Notes: a model not told the origin generated them from the sequence alone. 64,000 bases of DNA from Halobaculum marinum (GCF_029338555.1 NZ_CP119989.1:2232001-2296000); one strand, 5' to 3'; positions 51,846 through 61,817 are shown, numbered from the stretch's first letter. Translations and numbers: made by a program.

Positions 51846-52033
51846 GCGACGCAGACACAGACACGACCGGATCCGAGGAGACGGGCGAGCACGCCGCAAA
51901 GCGCACGGGCCAGGAGGTCGCGTGCCGGCGGTGTGAGCGCAAGCAGGGCCTGGTTGGCAAGTACGACATCAACCTCTGCCGCCAGTGCTTCCGCGAGGTC
52001 GCCCGCGACATGGGGTTCCGGAAGTACCGATAA
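51842..52033 (+). CDS. rps14: Ribosomal protein S14 (uS14), zinc form
   Basis: A 63-residue S14. Zinc ligands are Cys28, Cys31, Cys46 and Cys49 ([12 protein letters not shown], then LCRQCFRE), with a 26-residue acidic N-terminal extension. It sits in the small-subunit head. Confidence 0.97.
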   Translation: MSDADTDTTGSEETGEHAAKRTGQEVACRRCERKQGLVGKYDINLCRQCFREVARDMGFRKYR

Positions 52034-52035
52034 CA

Positions 52036-52428
52036 ATGGCAGGTAACGACCCACTCGCCGACGCCCTCGCCGGTCTCGACAACGCCGAGGACGTCGGTCA
52101 TCTGGAACACACGGTCCAGCCCGCCTCGAACATCATCGGCTCCACGCTCGAAGTGCTGTACGACAGCGGCTACGTCGACGGCTTCGAGTTCGTGGACGAC
52201 GGCCGAGCGGGAACGTTCGAGGTCGAACTGAAGGGCGCCATCAACGAGTGCGGCGCCGTCAAGCCGCGTTACTCCGTGGCCGCGGACGGCTACGAGAAGT
52301 GGGAGAAGCGGTTCCTCCCCGCGCGTGACTACGGCGCACTCATCGTGACGACGAGTCACGGCGTCATGAGCCACTACGAGGCCCGCGAACAGGGCATCGG
52401 TGGCCAGGTAATCGCATACGTCTACTGA
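52036..52428 (+). CDS. rps8: Ribosomal protein S8 (uS8)
   Basis: A 130-residue S8, start at 52036 (AGNDPLADALAGLDNAE), 2 bp after rps14. The C-terminal signature LIVTTSHGVMSHYEAREQGIGG binds 16S rRNA helix 21. Confidence 0.98.
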   Translation: MAGNDPLADALAGLDNAEDVGHLEHTVQPASNIIGSTLEVLYDSGYVDGFEFVDDGRAGTFEVELKGAINECGAVKPRYSVAADGYEKWEKRFLPARDYGALIVTTSHGVMSHYEAREQGIGGQVIAYVY

Positions 52429-52429
52429 T

Positions 52430-52963
52430 ATGGAACGAGACATCGAACTACCCGAGGACGTCTCCGCCGACCTCGACCACCTCGACCTCACCGTCGAGGG
52501 GCCGAACGGCTCGGTGACGCGCCGCCTGTGGTACCCGGACGTCAGCGTCTCCACCGAGGACGACGCCGTCGTCATCGCGTACCCGGACGACGCCGACCGC
52601 CAGACCAAAGCGACCGTCGGAACCTTCGCGAGCCACGTGACCAACATGGTTCACGGGGTCACCGAAGGGTGGGAGTACGAGATGGAGGTCTTCTACGCTC
52701 ACTTCCCGATGGACGTGTCCGTCGAGGGCGACGAAGTCGTCATCACGAACTTCCTCGGCGAGACGGCACCCCGCCGCACGCAGATCCGCGGCGACACGGA
52801 CGTACAGATCGACGGCGAGGCGCTCACCCTGACCGGCCCCTCGAAAGAGGACGTCGGCCAGACGGCCGCCAGCATCGAACAGCTCACCCGCGTGACCGAC
52901 AAGGACACGCGCGTCTTCCAGGACGGCGTGTACATCACGCGCAAGCCCACGGGGGGTGCCTAA
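52430..52963 (+). CDS. rpl6: Ribosomal protein L6 (uL6)
   Basis: A 177-residue L6 made of two homologous halves; the second holds GETAPRRTQIRGDTDVQIDGE and TGPSKEDVGQTAASIEQLT, the rRNA-binding face near the factor-binding site. Its TAA directly abuts the rpl32e ATG. Confidence 0.97.
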   Translation: MERDIELPEDVSADLDHLDLTVEGPNGSVTRRLWYPDVSVSTEDDAVVIAYPDDADRQTKATVGTFASHVTNMVHGVTEGWEYEMEVFYAHFPMDVSVEGDEVVITNFLGETAPRRTQIRGDTDVQIDGEALTLTGPSKEDVGQTAASIEQLTRVTDKDTRVFQDGVYITRKPTGGA

Positions 52964-53674
52964 ATGAGCGACGACGTCGAGTCGCTCGAGGACATCTCCG
53001 GTGTCGGCCCGTCGAAGGCCGACGCGCTGCGTGAGGCCGGCTACGAGTCCGTCGAGGACGTCAAGGCCGCCTCGCAGGGCGAACTGGCAGAGGTCGACGG
53101 CATCGGGAACGCCCTCGCCGCCCGCATCAAGGCGGACGTCGGCGGACTCGAAGTCGAAGAGGAGACCGACGCCGAGATCGAAGAGGAAGAGTCCGAAGCC
53201 GAGGCCGAGGAGGCCGAGGAGGAGGACGTCGAGACCGAACTGCGTCCGCGCGGTCACGCGGACAAGACCCCGGAGCTGGACGAGGAGCGCGCCCGTGCGC
53301 TCGGCAAGAAGCTCCGCGAGGGCAAGCCGCAGTTCAACCGCGCCGACTACCACAAGAAGAAGCGCGTGCCGACGTCGTGGCGACGTCCGCGCGGGCAGCT
53401 GTCGAAGCAGCGCAAGTCGATCAAGGGCAAGGGCCCGAAGGTCGAGGCGGGCTTCCGCTCGCCGAAGGCCGCCCGCGGCCTGCACCCGAGCGGCTTCGAG
53501 GAGGTCCGTGTGTTCAACACGGACGACCTCGAGGGCGTCGACGGTGACACGCAGGCGGTCCGCATCGCGTCGACCGTCGGTGGTCGCAAGCGCGAGGCGA
53601 TCGAGGACGAGTGTGAGGACCGCGAGATCCGCGTCCTCAACCCGACCTACGTCGAAGTGGAGGTTGACCAATGA
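52964..53674 (+). CDS. rpl32e: Ribosomal protein L32e (eL32) with N-terminal HhH domain
   Basis: A 236-residue protein, far longer than the usual 130. Residues about 5-55 form a helix-hairpin-helix domain ([19 protein letters not shown], then [16 protein letters not shown]), then an acidic linker (about 58-90), then the L32e core ([19 protein letters not shown] and [12 protein letters not shown]-type region near 165-185). The extra domain probably contacts rRNA; such fusions are known in haloarchaea. Confidence 0.95.
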   Translation: MSDDVESLEDISGVGPSKADALREAGYESVEDVKAASQGELAEVDGIGNALAARIKADVGGLEVEEETDAEIEEEESEAEAEEAEEEDVETELRPRGHADKTPELDEERARALGKKLREGKPQFNRADYHKKKRVPTSWRRPRGQLSKQRKSIKGKGPKVEAGFRSPKAARGLHPSGFEEVRVFNTDDLEGVDGDTQAVRIASTVGGRKREAIEDECEDREIRVLNPTYVEVEVDQ

Positions 53675-54132
53675 GCGACCTGGCAGCACAGCGCCGGCTC
53701 GCCGCCGACGAACTCGACGTCGGCAAGAGCCGCGTGTGGCTCAACCCGGAGGCACAGGACGAGCTCGCGGACGCAATCACGCGTGAGGACATCCGCGAGC
53801 AGATCGAACAGGGCAACATCCGCGCCCAAGACGCCAAGGGGAACTCCCGCGGCCGGGCCCGCGAGCGCGACGCGAAACGCGCCTACGGCCACCGCAAGGG
53901 CGCCGGCACCCGCAAAGGGAAGGCCGGCGGCCGGCAGAACACCAAGGACGACTGGATCGCGCGGATCCGCGCCCAGCGCGCACGCCTCAAGGAGCTTCGC
54001 GACGACGGCCCCCTGAACAGCACGCAGTACCGCGAGCTGTACAACAAGGCCTCCGGCGGGGAGTTCGAGGACGTGCGACGACTCGACTCGTACATCGTGA
54101 ACAACTACGACGTTACTCTGGAGGACGACTGA
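53671..54132 (+). CDS. rpl19e: Ribosomal protein L19e (eL19)
   Basis: A 153-residue L19e, opening [21 protein letters not shown] with the basic core [21 protein letters not shown] and a long C-terminal helix. Archaeal/eukaryal only. Overlaps rpl32e by 4 bp and shares a base with rpl18. Confidence 0.97.
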   Translation: MSDLAAQRRLAADELDVGKSRVWLNPEAQDELADAITREDIREQIEQGNIRAQDAKGNSRGRARERDAKRAYGHRKGAGTRKGKAGGRQNTKDDWIARIRAQRARLKELRDDGPLNSTQYRELYNKASGGEFEDVRRLDSYIVNNYDVTLEDD

Positions 54133-54695
54133 TGGCGACCGGACCACGCTACAAGGTACCGATGCGTCGCCGCCGGGAAGTCCGGACGGACTACCATCAG
54201 AGGTTGCGCCTGCTGAAATCCGGCAAGCCGCGCCTCGTCGCGCGCCTGTCGAACAAGCACGTCAGGGCGCAGCTGGTTTCCCCCGGACCCGACGGTGACA
54301 TCACACACGCGGCCGCGTCCAGTGAGGACCTCGCCGAGTACGGCTGGGAGGCCCCGACGGCCAATCTCCCCAGCGCGTACCTGACGGGCTACCTCGCGGG
54401 ACTGCGGGCGGTCGAGGCGGGCCTCGAAGAGGCCGTCCTCGACATCGGCCTGAACACGGCGACGCCTGGCAACAAGGCGTTCGCGGTGCAGGAAGGAGCG
54501 ATCGACGCCGGGCTCGAGATTCCCCACAACGACAGCGTCCTCGCCGACTGGTCGCGCAACCGCGGCGAGCACATCGCCGAGTACGCCGAGCAGCTCGACG
54601 AGCCGCTGTACAGCGGGGAGTTCGACGCGGCGGACCTGCCCGAGCACTTCGACGAGCTTCGGGAGACCCTGACGGAGGAATTCGACAATGAGTAG
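54132..54695 (+). CDS. rpl18: Ribosomal protein L18 (uL18)
   Basis: A 187-residue archaeal L18 (longer than the bacterial form), opening [23 protein letters not shown], the 5S rRNA-binding arm, with [18 protein letters not shown] following. It overlaps the rps5 start by 8 bp. Confidence 0.97.
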   Translation: MATGPRYKVPMRRRREVRTDYHQRLRLLKSGKPRLVARLSNKHVRAQLVSPGPDGDITHAAASSEDLAEYGWEAPTANLPSAYLTGYLAGLRAVEAGLEEAVLDIGLNTATPGNKAFAVQEGAIDAGLEIPHNDSVLADWSRNRGEHIAEYAEQLDEPLYSGEFDAADLPEHFDELRETLTEEFDNE

Positions 54696-55335
54696 AAACG
54701 GCGGCTGGGAGCCGCGCACGCGGCTCGGCCGGAAGGTACAGGAGGGCGACATCACCACGATGGAGCAGGCGCTCGACTCCGGGCTCCCGCTGAAGGAGCA
54801 CCAGCTGGTCGACCAGCTGCTCCCCGACCTGGAGGACGAGGTGCTGGACATCAACATGGTCCAGCGCATGACCGACTCCGGGCGTCGTGTGAAGTTCCGC
54901 TGTGTCGTCGCCATCGGTAACAACGACGGCTTCCTCGGCTACGCCGAGGGCCGCGACGACCAGGTCGGCGGCGCGATTCAGAAGGCGATCGAGGTCGCCA
55001 AGCTGAACATGATCAAAGTCGACCGCGGCTCGGGCTCGTGGGAGGACTCCGCCGGTGGGGTCAACTCGCTCACCCGGACGGCGACCGGCAAGGCCGGCTC
55101 CGTCGAGGTCGAGATCAAGCCCGCCCCGCAGGGGCTGGGCCTCGCGGCGGCGCCGACCGTCCGCAACATCCTCGAACTCGCGGGTGTCCAGGACGCCTGG
55201 ACGTCCTCGAACGGGAACACGCGGACGACGGTCAACCTCGCCAAGGCGACGTTCAACGCCCTGAAGAACGCCTCGCAGGCGCGCACGCCCGACCGGGCGC
55301 GGCGCATCCAGCGCGAAGCGGAGGGTGAGAACTGA
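54688..55335 (+). CDS. rps5: Ribosomal protein S5 (uS5)
   Basis: A 215-residue S5. The dsRBD-like part contains [20 protein letters not shown] near 68-88, and the second domain has [19 protein letters not shown]. It helps decoding accuracy and lines the mRNA entry. Overlaps rpl18 by 8 bp and shares a base with rpl30. Confidence 0.97.
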   Translation: MSRNGGWEPRTRLGRKVQEGDITTMEQALDSGLPLKEHQLVDQLLPDLEDEVLDINMVQRMTDSGRRVKFRCVVAIGNNDGFLGYAEGRDDQVGGAIQKAIEVAKLNMIKVDRGSGSWEDSAGGVNSLTRTATGKAGSVEVEIKPAPQGLGLAAAPTVRNILELAGVQDAWTSSNGNTRTTVNLAKATFNALKNASQARTPDRARRIQREAEGEN

Positions 55336-55793
55336 TGCAGGCTGTCGTCCAACTGCGCGGCGAGATCGACATGTCCGCCGCCCAGCGCGACACCCTGAAG
55401 ATGCTCAACATCCACGCGATCAACCACTGCGCGCTGGTGCCCGAGGAGGACACCTACCGCGGGATGATCGCGAAGGTGAACGACTTCGTCGCGTTCGGTG
55501 AGCCGGACGTCGAGACGGTCGAACTGCTCATCGCACGTCGCGCCGAGCCCCTCGAGGGCGACGCCGACGTCGACGACGAGTGGGTCTCGGACAACACCGA
55601 GTACTCGGACATCGAGGCGCTCGCAGAAGCACTCGTGGACGAGGAGACGACCCTGCGCGAGCAGGGGCTGTCCCCGGTCCTGCGGCTGCACGCTCCGCGC
55701 GGCGGCCACAAGGGCATCAAGCACGCCGTCAAGAACGGCGGCGAGCTGGGTCACCACGACGACATCGACACGCTCCTGGAGGCGATGCGATAA
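55335..55793 (+). CDS. rpl30: Ribosomal protein L30 (uL30)
   Basis: A 152-residue archaeal-type L30, more than twice the bacterial length because of a C-terminal extension. It begins QAVVQLRGEIDMSAAQRDTLK and includes LRLHAPRGGHKGIKHAVK near 115-132. The TAA shares a base with the rpl15 ATG. Confidence 0.96.
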   Translation: MQAVVQLRGEIDMSAAQRDTLKMLNIHAINHCALVPEEDTYRGMIAKVNDFVAFGEPDVETVELLIARRAEPLEGDADVDDEWVSDNTEYSDIEALAEALVDEETTLREQGLSPVLRLHAPRGGHKGIKHAVKNGGELGHHDDIDTLLEAMR

Positions 55794-56287
55794 TGACGAG
55801 TAAGAAGCGACGCCAGCGCGGTTCGCGCACGCACGGCGGCGGCTCCCACAAGAACCGGCGTGGTGCCGGTCACCGGGGCGGTCGCGGTGCCGCCGGCCGC
55901 AAGAAGCACGAACGGCAGCTGTACGGTCCGCTCGGCAAGCACGGCTTCAAGCGCCCCCAGGGCGTGCAGGAGGAGGTCGCAGAGGTCTCCGTCCAGAAGC
56001 TCGACGAGGACGCCGGGCTGCTGGCCGCCGAGGGTGTCGCGAGCGAGGAGGGCGACGGCTACGCCCTCGACGCCCGCGACGTCGCCGAGGACGGTCACGA
56101 GGTCGACGTGGTGAAGGTGCTCGGCGACGGGCAGGTTCGCGGCGAACTCCACGTCACCGCCGACGCGTTCACCGCCGAGGCCCGCCGCCTCATCGAGGAG
56201 GCCGGCGGCTCCGCGGAGCTGACCGAGCGCGCACAGCAGGCCCAGGCCGACGACGACGAGTCTGACGCCGACGCCGACGACGAGTAA
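55793..56287 (+). CDS. rpl15: Ribosomal protein L15 (uL15)
   Basis: A 164-residue L15 starting at 55793 (TSKKRRQRGSRTHGGGSHKN), with the Gly/Arg-rich tail GAGHRGGRGAAGRKKHERQ reaching into rRNA and an acidic C-terminus. Last ribosomal gene of the operon; a T-rich tract follows. Confidence 0.97.
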   Translation: MTSKKRRQRGSRTHGGGSHKNRRGAGHRGGRGAAGRKKHERQLYGPLGKHGFKRPQGVQEEVAEVSVQKLDEDAGLLAAEGVASEEGDGYALDARDVAEDGHEVDVVKVLGDGQVRGELHVTADAFTAEARRLIEEAGGSAELTERAQQAQADDDESDADADDE

Positions 56288-56312
56288 CGCTCCCGCCACG
56301 TCACGGCGGTTC

Positions 56313-56330
56313 GCGGTTTCCGTTTCTTCG
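56313..56330 (+). terminator. T-rich tract after the ribosomal operon
   Basis: GCGGTTTCCGTTTCTTCG follows the rpl15 stop by about 25 bp. Pyrimidine-rich T runs are the usual archaeal termination signal; no hairpin is needed. Confidence 0.35.
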
Positions 56331-56412
56331 CACCCGACCCGAGAGCCGCCGCGCCGTCGCTCGGTGTGGCGCCGACGCTGCCAGCGGCCGTCGCTGGGCG
56401 AACCCAATCGAA

Positions 56413-56421
56413 GCGTTAAGG
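56413..56421 (+). promoter_or_regulatory. TATA box for secY
   Basis: GCGTTAAGG centred 32 bp before the secY ATG, giving secY its own promoter after the ribosomal operon. Confidence 0.5.
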
Positions 56422-56448
56422 TGTGCCGGCCAACCAGACACAGCCAAT

Positions 56449-57915
56449 ATGGGTTGGAAAGAGACCGCAGAACCCCTCCTCACACGGATGCCGTCCGTCG
56501 TGCGTCCGGAGGGGCACGTGCCCTTCAAGCGGAAGCTCGCTTGGACGGCCGGTATCCTCGTGATGTACTTCTTCCTGACGAATATCACGATGTTCGGGCT
56601 CGCGACGACCGGGGCCGAGGGTGACTTCTACGGCCGGTTCCGGTCGATCCTCGCCGGCTCGCAGGGGTCGATCCTGCAGCTCGGTATCGGTCCGATCGTC
56701 ACGGCGTCAATCGTCCTCCAACTGCTGGGCGGCGCGAACCTGCTGGGGCTCGACACGGACGACCCCCGCGACCAGGTGCTGTACCAGGGCCTCCAGAAGT
56801 TGCTCGTCCTCGTGATGATCTGTCTGACGGGGCTGCCGATGGTGTTCGCCGGGAACTTCCTGCCCGTCGACGGGCAGTTGGCGACCCAACTCGGCGTCGG
56901 CGTCACCGGCCTGAAGACGCTCCTGTTCGCCCAGATGTTCGTCGGGGGCGTCCTCATCCTGTTCATGGACGAGGTCATCTCGAAGTGGGGCGTCGGCTCC
57001 GGGATCGGACTGTTCATCATCGCCGGCGTGAGCCAACAGCTCGTCGCCGGGCTGTTCGCCATCCCCGCGCTCGGGACGCAGGTGACCGGCTTCTTCCCCG
57101 CGTGGTTCGGCATCATCACCGGGAGCATCCAGCTGGACCCGTTCATCCAGTCGCTGCTGTTCGACCCCGGTAACATCCTCGCGCTGTTCACGACCGTCCT
57201 CATCTTCGCGGTCGTCGTGTACACCGAGTCCGTCCGCGTCGAGATTCCGCTGAGCCACGCCCGCGTCAAGGGCGCCCGCGGTCGCTTCCCCGTGAAGCTC
57301 ATCTACGCGTCCGTCCTCCCGATGATCCTCGTTCGCGCGCTGCAGGCGAACATCCAGTTCCTCGGGCAGATCCTCAACAACTACGTGACGCTGCCGGCGT
57401 TCCTCGGCGTCTACTCGCAGGGACAGCCCGTGAGCGGGCTATTCTACTACCTCGCGCCGATCCAGTCGCGCAGCGACTGGATGTGGTTCTCCGGGGCGTT
57501 CACCGTCGCCGCCGAGCCGTGGCAGATCATCATCCGGGTGCTCGTCGACCTCACGTTCATGATCGTCGGCGGCGCCATCTTCGCGGTGTTCTGGGTCGAG
57601 ACGACCGGCATGGGGCCGGAGTCGACCGCCCGTCAGATCCAGAACTCCGGGATGCAGATCCCCGGCTTCCGGAAGAACCCGCAGGTGATCGAGAAGGTGA
57701 TGGAGCGGTACATCCCACAAGTGACCGTCATCGGCGGCGCGCTCGTCGGCGCACTCGCAGTGCTGGCGAACATGCTCGGCACCCTCGGTGGCGTCTCCGG
57801 GACGGGCCTGCTGCTGACTGTGTCGATCACCTACAAGCTGTACGAAGAGATCGCAGAGGAACAGCTCATGGAGATGCACCCCATGATGCGGCAGATGTTC
57901 GGCTCCGACGACTGA
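56449..57915 (+). CDS. secY: Protein translocase channel subunit SecY
   Basis: A 488-residue protein with ten membrane helices, the pore of the Sec translocon that exports or inserts unfolded proteins. Archaeal features are the start GWKETAEPLLTRMPSVVRPEGHVPFKRKLAWT, the plug region after helix 1 (GRFRSILAGSQGSILQLGIGP), and the ribosome-binding loop SVRVEIPLSHARVKGARGRF (near 262-281). It is separated from rpl15 by 161 bp with its own TATA box, rather than being fused to the operon. Confidence 0.98.
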   Translation: MGWKETAEPLLTRMPSVVRPEGHVPFKRKLAWTAGILVMYFFLTNITMFGLATTGAEGDFYGRFRSILAGSQGSILQLGIGPIVTASIVLQLLGGANLLGLDTDDPRDQVLYQGLQKLLVLVMICLTGLPMVFAGNFLPVDGQLATQLGVGVTGLKTLLFAQMFVGGVLILFMDEVISKWGVGSGIGLFIIAGVSQQLVAGLFAIPALGTQVTGFFPAWFGIITGSIQLDPFIQSLLFDPGNILALFTTVLIFAVVVYTESVRVEIPLSHARVKGARGRFPVKLIYASVLPMILVRALQANIQFLGQILNNYVTLPAFLGVYSQGQPVSGLFYYLAPIQSRSDWMWFSGAFTVAAEPWQIIIRVLVDLTFMIVGGAIFAVFWVETTGMGPESTARQIQNSGMQIPGFRKNPQVIEKVMERYIPQVTVIGGALVGALAVLANMLGTLGGVSGTGLLLTVSITYKLYEEIAEEQLMEMHPMMRQMFGSDD

Positions 57916-57940
57916 GCCGGGGTTCTACCGCACCACGCGA

Positions 57941-57955
57941 CCGGTTTTTGCGTTC
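57941..57955 (+). terminator. T-run downstream of secY
   Basis: CCGGTTTTTGCGTTC, five T residues about 30 bp after the stop; a plausible termination site. Confidence 0.35.
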
Positions 57956-58100
57956 TGCGTCCGCAGTCGCGGTGACGAGGGCGTCGTCAGTTCTCGTGCC
58001 GTACCGGTGGGCTCCGTCCTCGTCAGCGTCGGAACCGATCAGCACTTCGGCCGAACCGACGTCAATGAGTACCGCTGTGGTGCGAGCGTCTTCGGTGTGA

Positions 58101-58114
58101 CGAAACGCTTAACG
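58101..58114 (+). promoter_or_regulatory. BRE and TATA for the PAS histidine kinase gene
   Basis: CGAAACGCTTAACG, with a BRE-like CGAAA followed by CTTAAC, centred about 30 bp before the ATG at 58140. Confidence 0.6.
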
Positions 58115-58139
58115 CCAACTTCCGTATACCTCCGGTTAG

Positions 58140-59528
58140 ATGAATTCTCGGGGGCCGAGTGATGCCATCTCGTCACAGACGCTGTGTGACACTATCCCCG
58201 ATGCGATCGTTATCGTTGACGAGGCGGGGGCCGTCACCTACGCCAACTCACGGGTGACGGACCTCTTCGGATACGCCCCCGAGGAACTGGTCGGAGAGGC
58301 GGTCGAGGTGCTGGTCCCCGACGGCATCGCCGAGGCGCACGTCGACAAACGGGAATCCTACATGGCGGACCCGCAGACCCGTCCGATGGGGGTGGGGCTG
58401 GACCTGGTCGGGCAACGGAAGGACGGAAGCCAGTTCCCCGTTGCGATCAGTTTGAGCCCGGTCGATACGGACGACGACAACGCCGTCGTGGCGACCGTCC
58501 GTGACGTCTCCGATCAGGAGACGCTCCGGAACAAGTACCGGTCGCTGCTGGAGACCGCGCCAGACGCGTTCCTCCTCGCCGACGCGTCCTCCGGCGAACT
58601 CGTCGAGGTCAACGAACAGGCGGTCGAGCTAACCGGGTACTCCCAGGAGGAACTCCAGGCGATGGACCAGCGCGACCTCCACCCGAGCGGCCACGAGGAG
58701 GGCTACCGGAAGTTGTTCGAAGAGCACGTGCGCTCGGAGGGGATTCGCTCGACGCTGCCGGACGGCACGCCGATATTCGTCGAGACGAAGGACGGAGACA
58801 AGGTCCCCGTCGAAATTAACGCCAGGATCATCGAGGTCGACGACCGACGCCTCATCGCCGGGTCGTTTCGAGACATCTCCGAACGACACGAGTACGAACG
58901 CCGACTAGAACGACGGAACGAACGACTCGACGAGTTCGCAAGTCTCGTCACCCACGACCTGCGAAACCCCCTGAACGTCGCGAGCGGCTATCTCGATCTC
59001 ATCGCCGAGGAACTCGACAGCGAGTACGTCGACCACGTCGAGTCGTCACACGATCGAATGAAGGCGATCATCGATGGAACGCTCGCCCTCGCTCGGGAGG
59101 GAGACGCCGCCTACGAAGAGGGGCCAGTCGACCTCGCCTCGTTGGCAGAGCAGTGTTGGCGCAACGTCGAGGGAGAGCGGGCATCCCTCCACGTCGCCTC
59201 GACGGCGGTCTTGTCGGTCGATTCCCGTCGCCTCGAACGAGTGTTCGAGAACCTCTACCGGAACGCAATCGAACACGGCGGCCCAGCCGTTACCATCGAG
59301 GTCGGGATGCTCGACAACGGGTTCTACGTGGAAGACGATGGCCCGGGTGTTCCCGAGTCGGGCCGCGACGACGTGTTTCAAGCCGGGCAGTCCTCGACGG
59401 CGACCGGGACCGGGCTCGGGCTGGCTATCGTTCGACGGATCGTCGAGGGACACGGCTGGGCCATCGACGTGACCGACGGAGCCGTCGGCGGAGCACGCTT
59501 CGAAATCACGGGCGTCGAGGAGCCGTGA
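58140..59528 (+). CDS. PAS-PAS sensor histidine kinase (soluble)
   Basis: A 462-residue cytoplasmic kinase with no membrane helix. PAS1 spans about 14-125 (LCDTIPDAIVIVDEAGAVTYAN, GVGLDLVGQRKDGSQFPV), PAS2 about 132-250 (LLETAPDAFLLADASSGELVEVN, GDKVPVEINARIIE). Then comes the H-box with His272 in VTHDLRNPLNVASGY, the N-box NLYRNAIEHGG, G1 DDGPGVP and G2 GTGLGLAIVRRIVEGHGW. It senses a small molecule, redox or light signal through the PAS domains. No response regulator is next to it. Its PAS domain starts with a single Cys (LCDT) but no flavin-binding set is evident. Confidence 0.92.
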   Translation: MNSRGPSDAISSQTLCDTIPDAIVIVDEAGAVTYANSRVTDLFGYAPEELVGEAVEVLVPDGIAEAHVDKRESYMADPQTRPMGVGLDLVGQRKDGSQFPVAISLSPVDTDDDNAVVATVRDVSDQETLRNKYRSLLETAPDAFLLADASSGELVEVNEQAVELTGYSQEELQAMDQRDLHPSGHEEGYRKLFEEHVRSEGIRSTLPDGTPIFVETKDGDKVPVEINARIIEVDDRRLIAGSFRDISERHEYERRLERRNERLDEFASLVTHDLRNPLNVASGYLDLIAEELDSEYVDHVESSHDRMKAIIDGTLALAREGDAAYEEGPVDLASLAEQCWRNVEGERASLHVASTAVLSVDSRRLERVFENLYRNAIEHGGPAVTIEVGMLDNGFYVEDDGPGVPESGRDDVFQAGQSSTATGTGLGLAIVRRIVEGHGWAIDVTDGAVGGARFEITGVEEP

Positions 59529-59604
59529 TCGCCACGGCGGGGAGTGCGAGGCGAGCGGTGACCGGGTGAGCGTCGTAGTAATTCGAGTGAGTGGTAGACG
59601 GAAG

Positions 59605-59614
59605 CTATTATAAG
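59605..59614 (+). promoter_or_regulatory. TATA box for the DNA methyltransferase gene
   Basis: CTATTATAAG centred 27-28 bp before the GTG at 59638; predicts a leaderless start on GTG. Confidence 0.6.
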
Positions 59615-59637
59615 TCAGAACGGGAGCGTTCAGACAC

Positions 59638-61770
59638 GTGCTGGAATCGGATACCGAACTCCCACCGTCGTCGGCTATCGAGTCCGATTTCCCCTATCGA
59701 GAGGTCAATCGGCTGGCCGCGTCGGAGGCGTACAACAAGCATCACTACCGCCCCACGAACTACCAACACAAGTGGTGGGCGCGCCGTCTCGGGAGCGTCT
59801 TTCGGACGATCTGTCTGTCTGCGCTGAGCGACGCCGACACGACCGCCGCCGAGGTTTGGGAGATGTACGCGGAGGCGAACGACTTCGAGGACGCGGTCGT
59901 TCTCGACCCGTTCATGGGCGGTGGAACGACCGGCCAAGAGGCCACGCGCGTCGGGGCGAAGTTCATCGGCTCCGATCTAAACCCGGTGGCGTGGTTCATC
60001 TCGCGGATGGGGCTGGCACCCCAGACGTCGATGCTGGAGACGTACTTCCGTCGCGTGATGAACCGGTCACGCGAGGAGATCCGGCCGTACTACCAGACGG
60101 AGTGTCCAGAGTGCGGCGACGAGACCGGCGCCCAGTTCTACCTGTGGGTGGAGTTGGTCGAATCCGAGGACGGGGGGATGGAGCGCGAGTACGACGTGCT
60201 CGTCGTCGACTACAAGCGCGACGGCGGGGCGACCGTCGTCTGTCCCCAGTGTCACCGCCTCTCCGACGTGGCCGAGCCCACCGAATCCGAGTGTGGCAAC
60301 TGTGCTCACGAGTTCGACGCCACACGGGAGGACGTTCGCGTCGCCGTCGACTCGCCGAACGCCGTGTTCAACGGCGGGGAGCGGCCGGCGTACGAGCCGT
60401 ACGCGGTCAAGTACGACTGCGACTGCGGGAGCGGGTTCACGGCGTTCGACGAGTTCGACGTGGGGAAGTTGGAAGCCGCGCGAGCGCGGTTTGCGGAGGT
60501 CGAATCCGACCTCCCGCTCCCCGAGCAGTCCATCCCCGAGGGGGGCGAGAAGACTCGTGACCTCCACAACCGGAACTACACCGAGTGGACACAGCTGTTC
60601 AACGCGCGCCAACTGCTCGCACTCGGGACGCTCCTGCGTCACATCACTGACGTCGACGACGAGTTGGCCCGTCACTACCTCACGCTGACGTTCTCGGCGA
60701 CGCTGGAGTTCAACAACATGTTCTGCTCGTACAAGGGGGCGGACCCGCGCGGGCCGGGTGCAGTGCGTCACATCTTCTCTCACCACGCGTACGTCCATCC
60801 CGGCGAGCCGCTGGAGAACAACCCGCTGGGGACGAAGCCTCGCCAGAGCGGGACGTTCCGGTACCTGTACGAGTACCGGCTGAGCAAGGCGCTCGAGTTC
60901 CAGAACACGCCGGTCGAACGCGTCCTCGGCGACGACGGAACCGTCGACCGGAAGGAGCCGATAGGGGGAGAGACAATCGGCGGGAAGCCAGCCGAGTCCG
61001 TGGCGGACCTCGCCGAGGGCGACAAGTCCCACTACCTCCACTGCGGCGACAGCGCGTCGCTTTCGATGCCGGACGGGTTCGAGGTGGACGCGGTCATCAC
61101 GGACCCCCCGTACTACGACTCCGTACAGTACAGCGAGTTGGCCGACTTCTTCTACGTCTGGCTGAAGCAGAGTCTCGAACGGGACTTCCCCGATATCTTC
61201 AGGGCTGACTCGGTGGTGTCGGAGGCCGAAGCGGTCGGGAACAGCACCCGGGAGAAGTCGCTCGACGACTACGAACGCCTGATGGAGGGCGTGTTCTCCT
61301 CGGCGAACGAGGCGCTGACGGAGGACGGGCCGATGGTGTTCACCTTCCACCACAAGAAGCCGGACGCGTGGGGTGCGATCCTCGAAGCCATCGACGGTGC
61401 GAACTTCAGGGTGGTGAACACGTACCCCGTTCGGGGCGAGAACCGACTCTCCGTCCACATCAACGGGCAGCGCGCGATCCAACTCGACAGTGCGATCGTC
61501 TGTCGGAAGGGGCACAAACGGGAGGAGGGCCGGTGGGAGGACGTCGCCGACCGCATCGAAGCGGAGTCTCGCGAACGCCTCTCGCAGTTCCACGAGTCAG
61601 ACGACGACGACCTCTCACTCCTCGACGCCTCCGTCGTCGTCAGAGGCGCGTGCATGACCCACTTCTCGGCGTACGAACGCGTCCTCGACGACGGCGAAGA
61701 AGTGTCCGAACGAGAGGCGTTGAATCGCGTGGAAGCGATCACCAAGCGACTCAACGCCGAGGAGTTCTGA
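59638..61770 (+). CDS. Zn-ribbon DNA methyltransferase (COG1743-type), likely modification partner
   Basis: A 710-residue SAM-dependent DNA amino-methyltransferase. Residues 1-60 (YREVNRLAASEAYNKHHYRP) match the DUF1156-type start; SAM motif DPFMGGGTT is at 90-98; a zinc-ribbon insertion holds CPEC (near 157), CPQC (near 202) and CGNC (near 219); the catalytic DPPY is at 489-492. Motif I before DPPY gives the alpha/gamma order. It reads from GTG at 59638, fixed by the TATA spacing. The next gene is a convergent NotI-family endonuclease 47 bp away, so I infer that this methylates and protects the endonuclease sites; N6-adenine or N4-cytosine cannot be settled here. Confidence 0.85.
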   Translation: MLESDTELPPSSAIESDFPYREVNRLAASEAYNKHHYRPTNYQHKWWARRLGSVFRTICLSALSDADTTAAEVWEMYAEANDFEDAVVLDPFMGGGTTGQEATRVGAKFIGSDLNPVAWFISRMGLAPQTSMLETYFRRVMNRSREEIRPYYQTECPECGDETGAQFYLWVELVESEDGGMEREYDVLVVDYKRDGGATVVCPQCHRLSDVAEPTESECGNCAHEFDATREDVRVAVDSPNAVFNGGERPAYEPYAVKYDCDCGSGFTAFDEFDVGKLEAARARFAEVESDLPLPEQSIPEGGEKTRDLHNRNYTEWTQLFNARQLLALGTLLRHITDVDDELARHYLTLTFSATLEFNNMFCSYKGADPRGPGAVRHIFSHHAYVHPGEPLENNPLGTKPRQSGTFRYLYEYRLSKALEFQNTPVERVLGDDGTVDRKEPIGGETIGGKPAESVADLAEGDKSHYLHCGDSASLSMPDGFEVDAVITDPPYYDSVQYSELADFFYVWLKQSLERDFPDIFRADSVVSEAEAVGNSTREKSLDDYERLMEGVFSSANEALTEDGPMVFTFHHKKPDAWGAILEAIDGANFRVVNTYPVRGENRLSVHINGQRAIQLDSAIVCRKGHKREEGRWEDVADRIEAESRERLSQFHESDDDDLSLLDASVVVRGACMTHFSAYERVLDDGEEVSEREALNRVEAITKRLNAEEF

Positions 61771-61817
61771 TCTGGGGCCGAGACGGTCGTGCGACCGTCG
61801 CGACTGGTCGGTCCGGG

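Noticed and set aside
57956-58100. Acidic minus-strand reading (VLIDVGSAEVLIG...) after secY
   Set aside because: No plausible start and it runs into the secY end with Arg-rich sequence; may be a remnant, not a gene.
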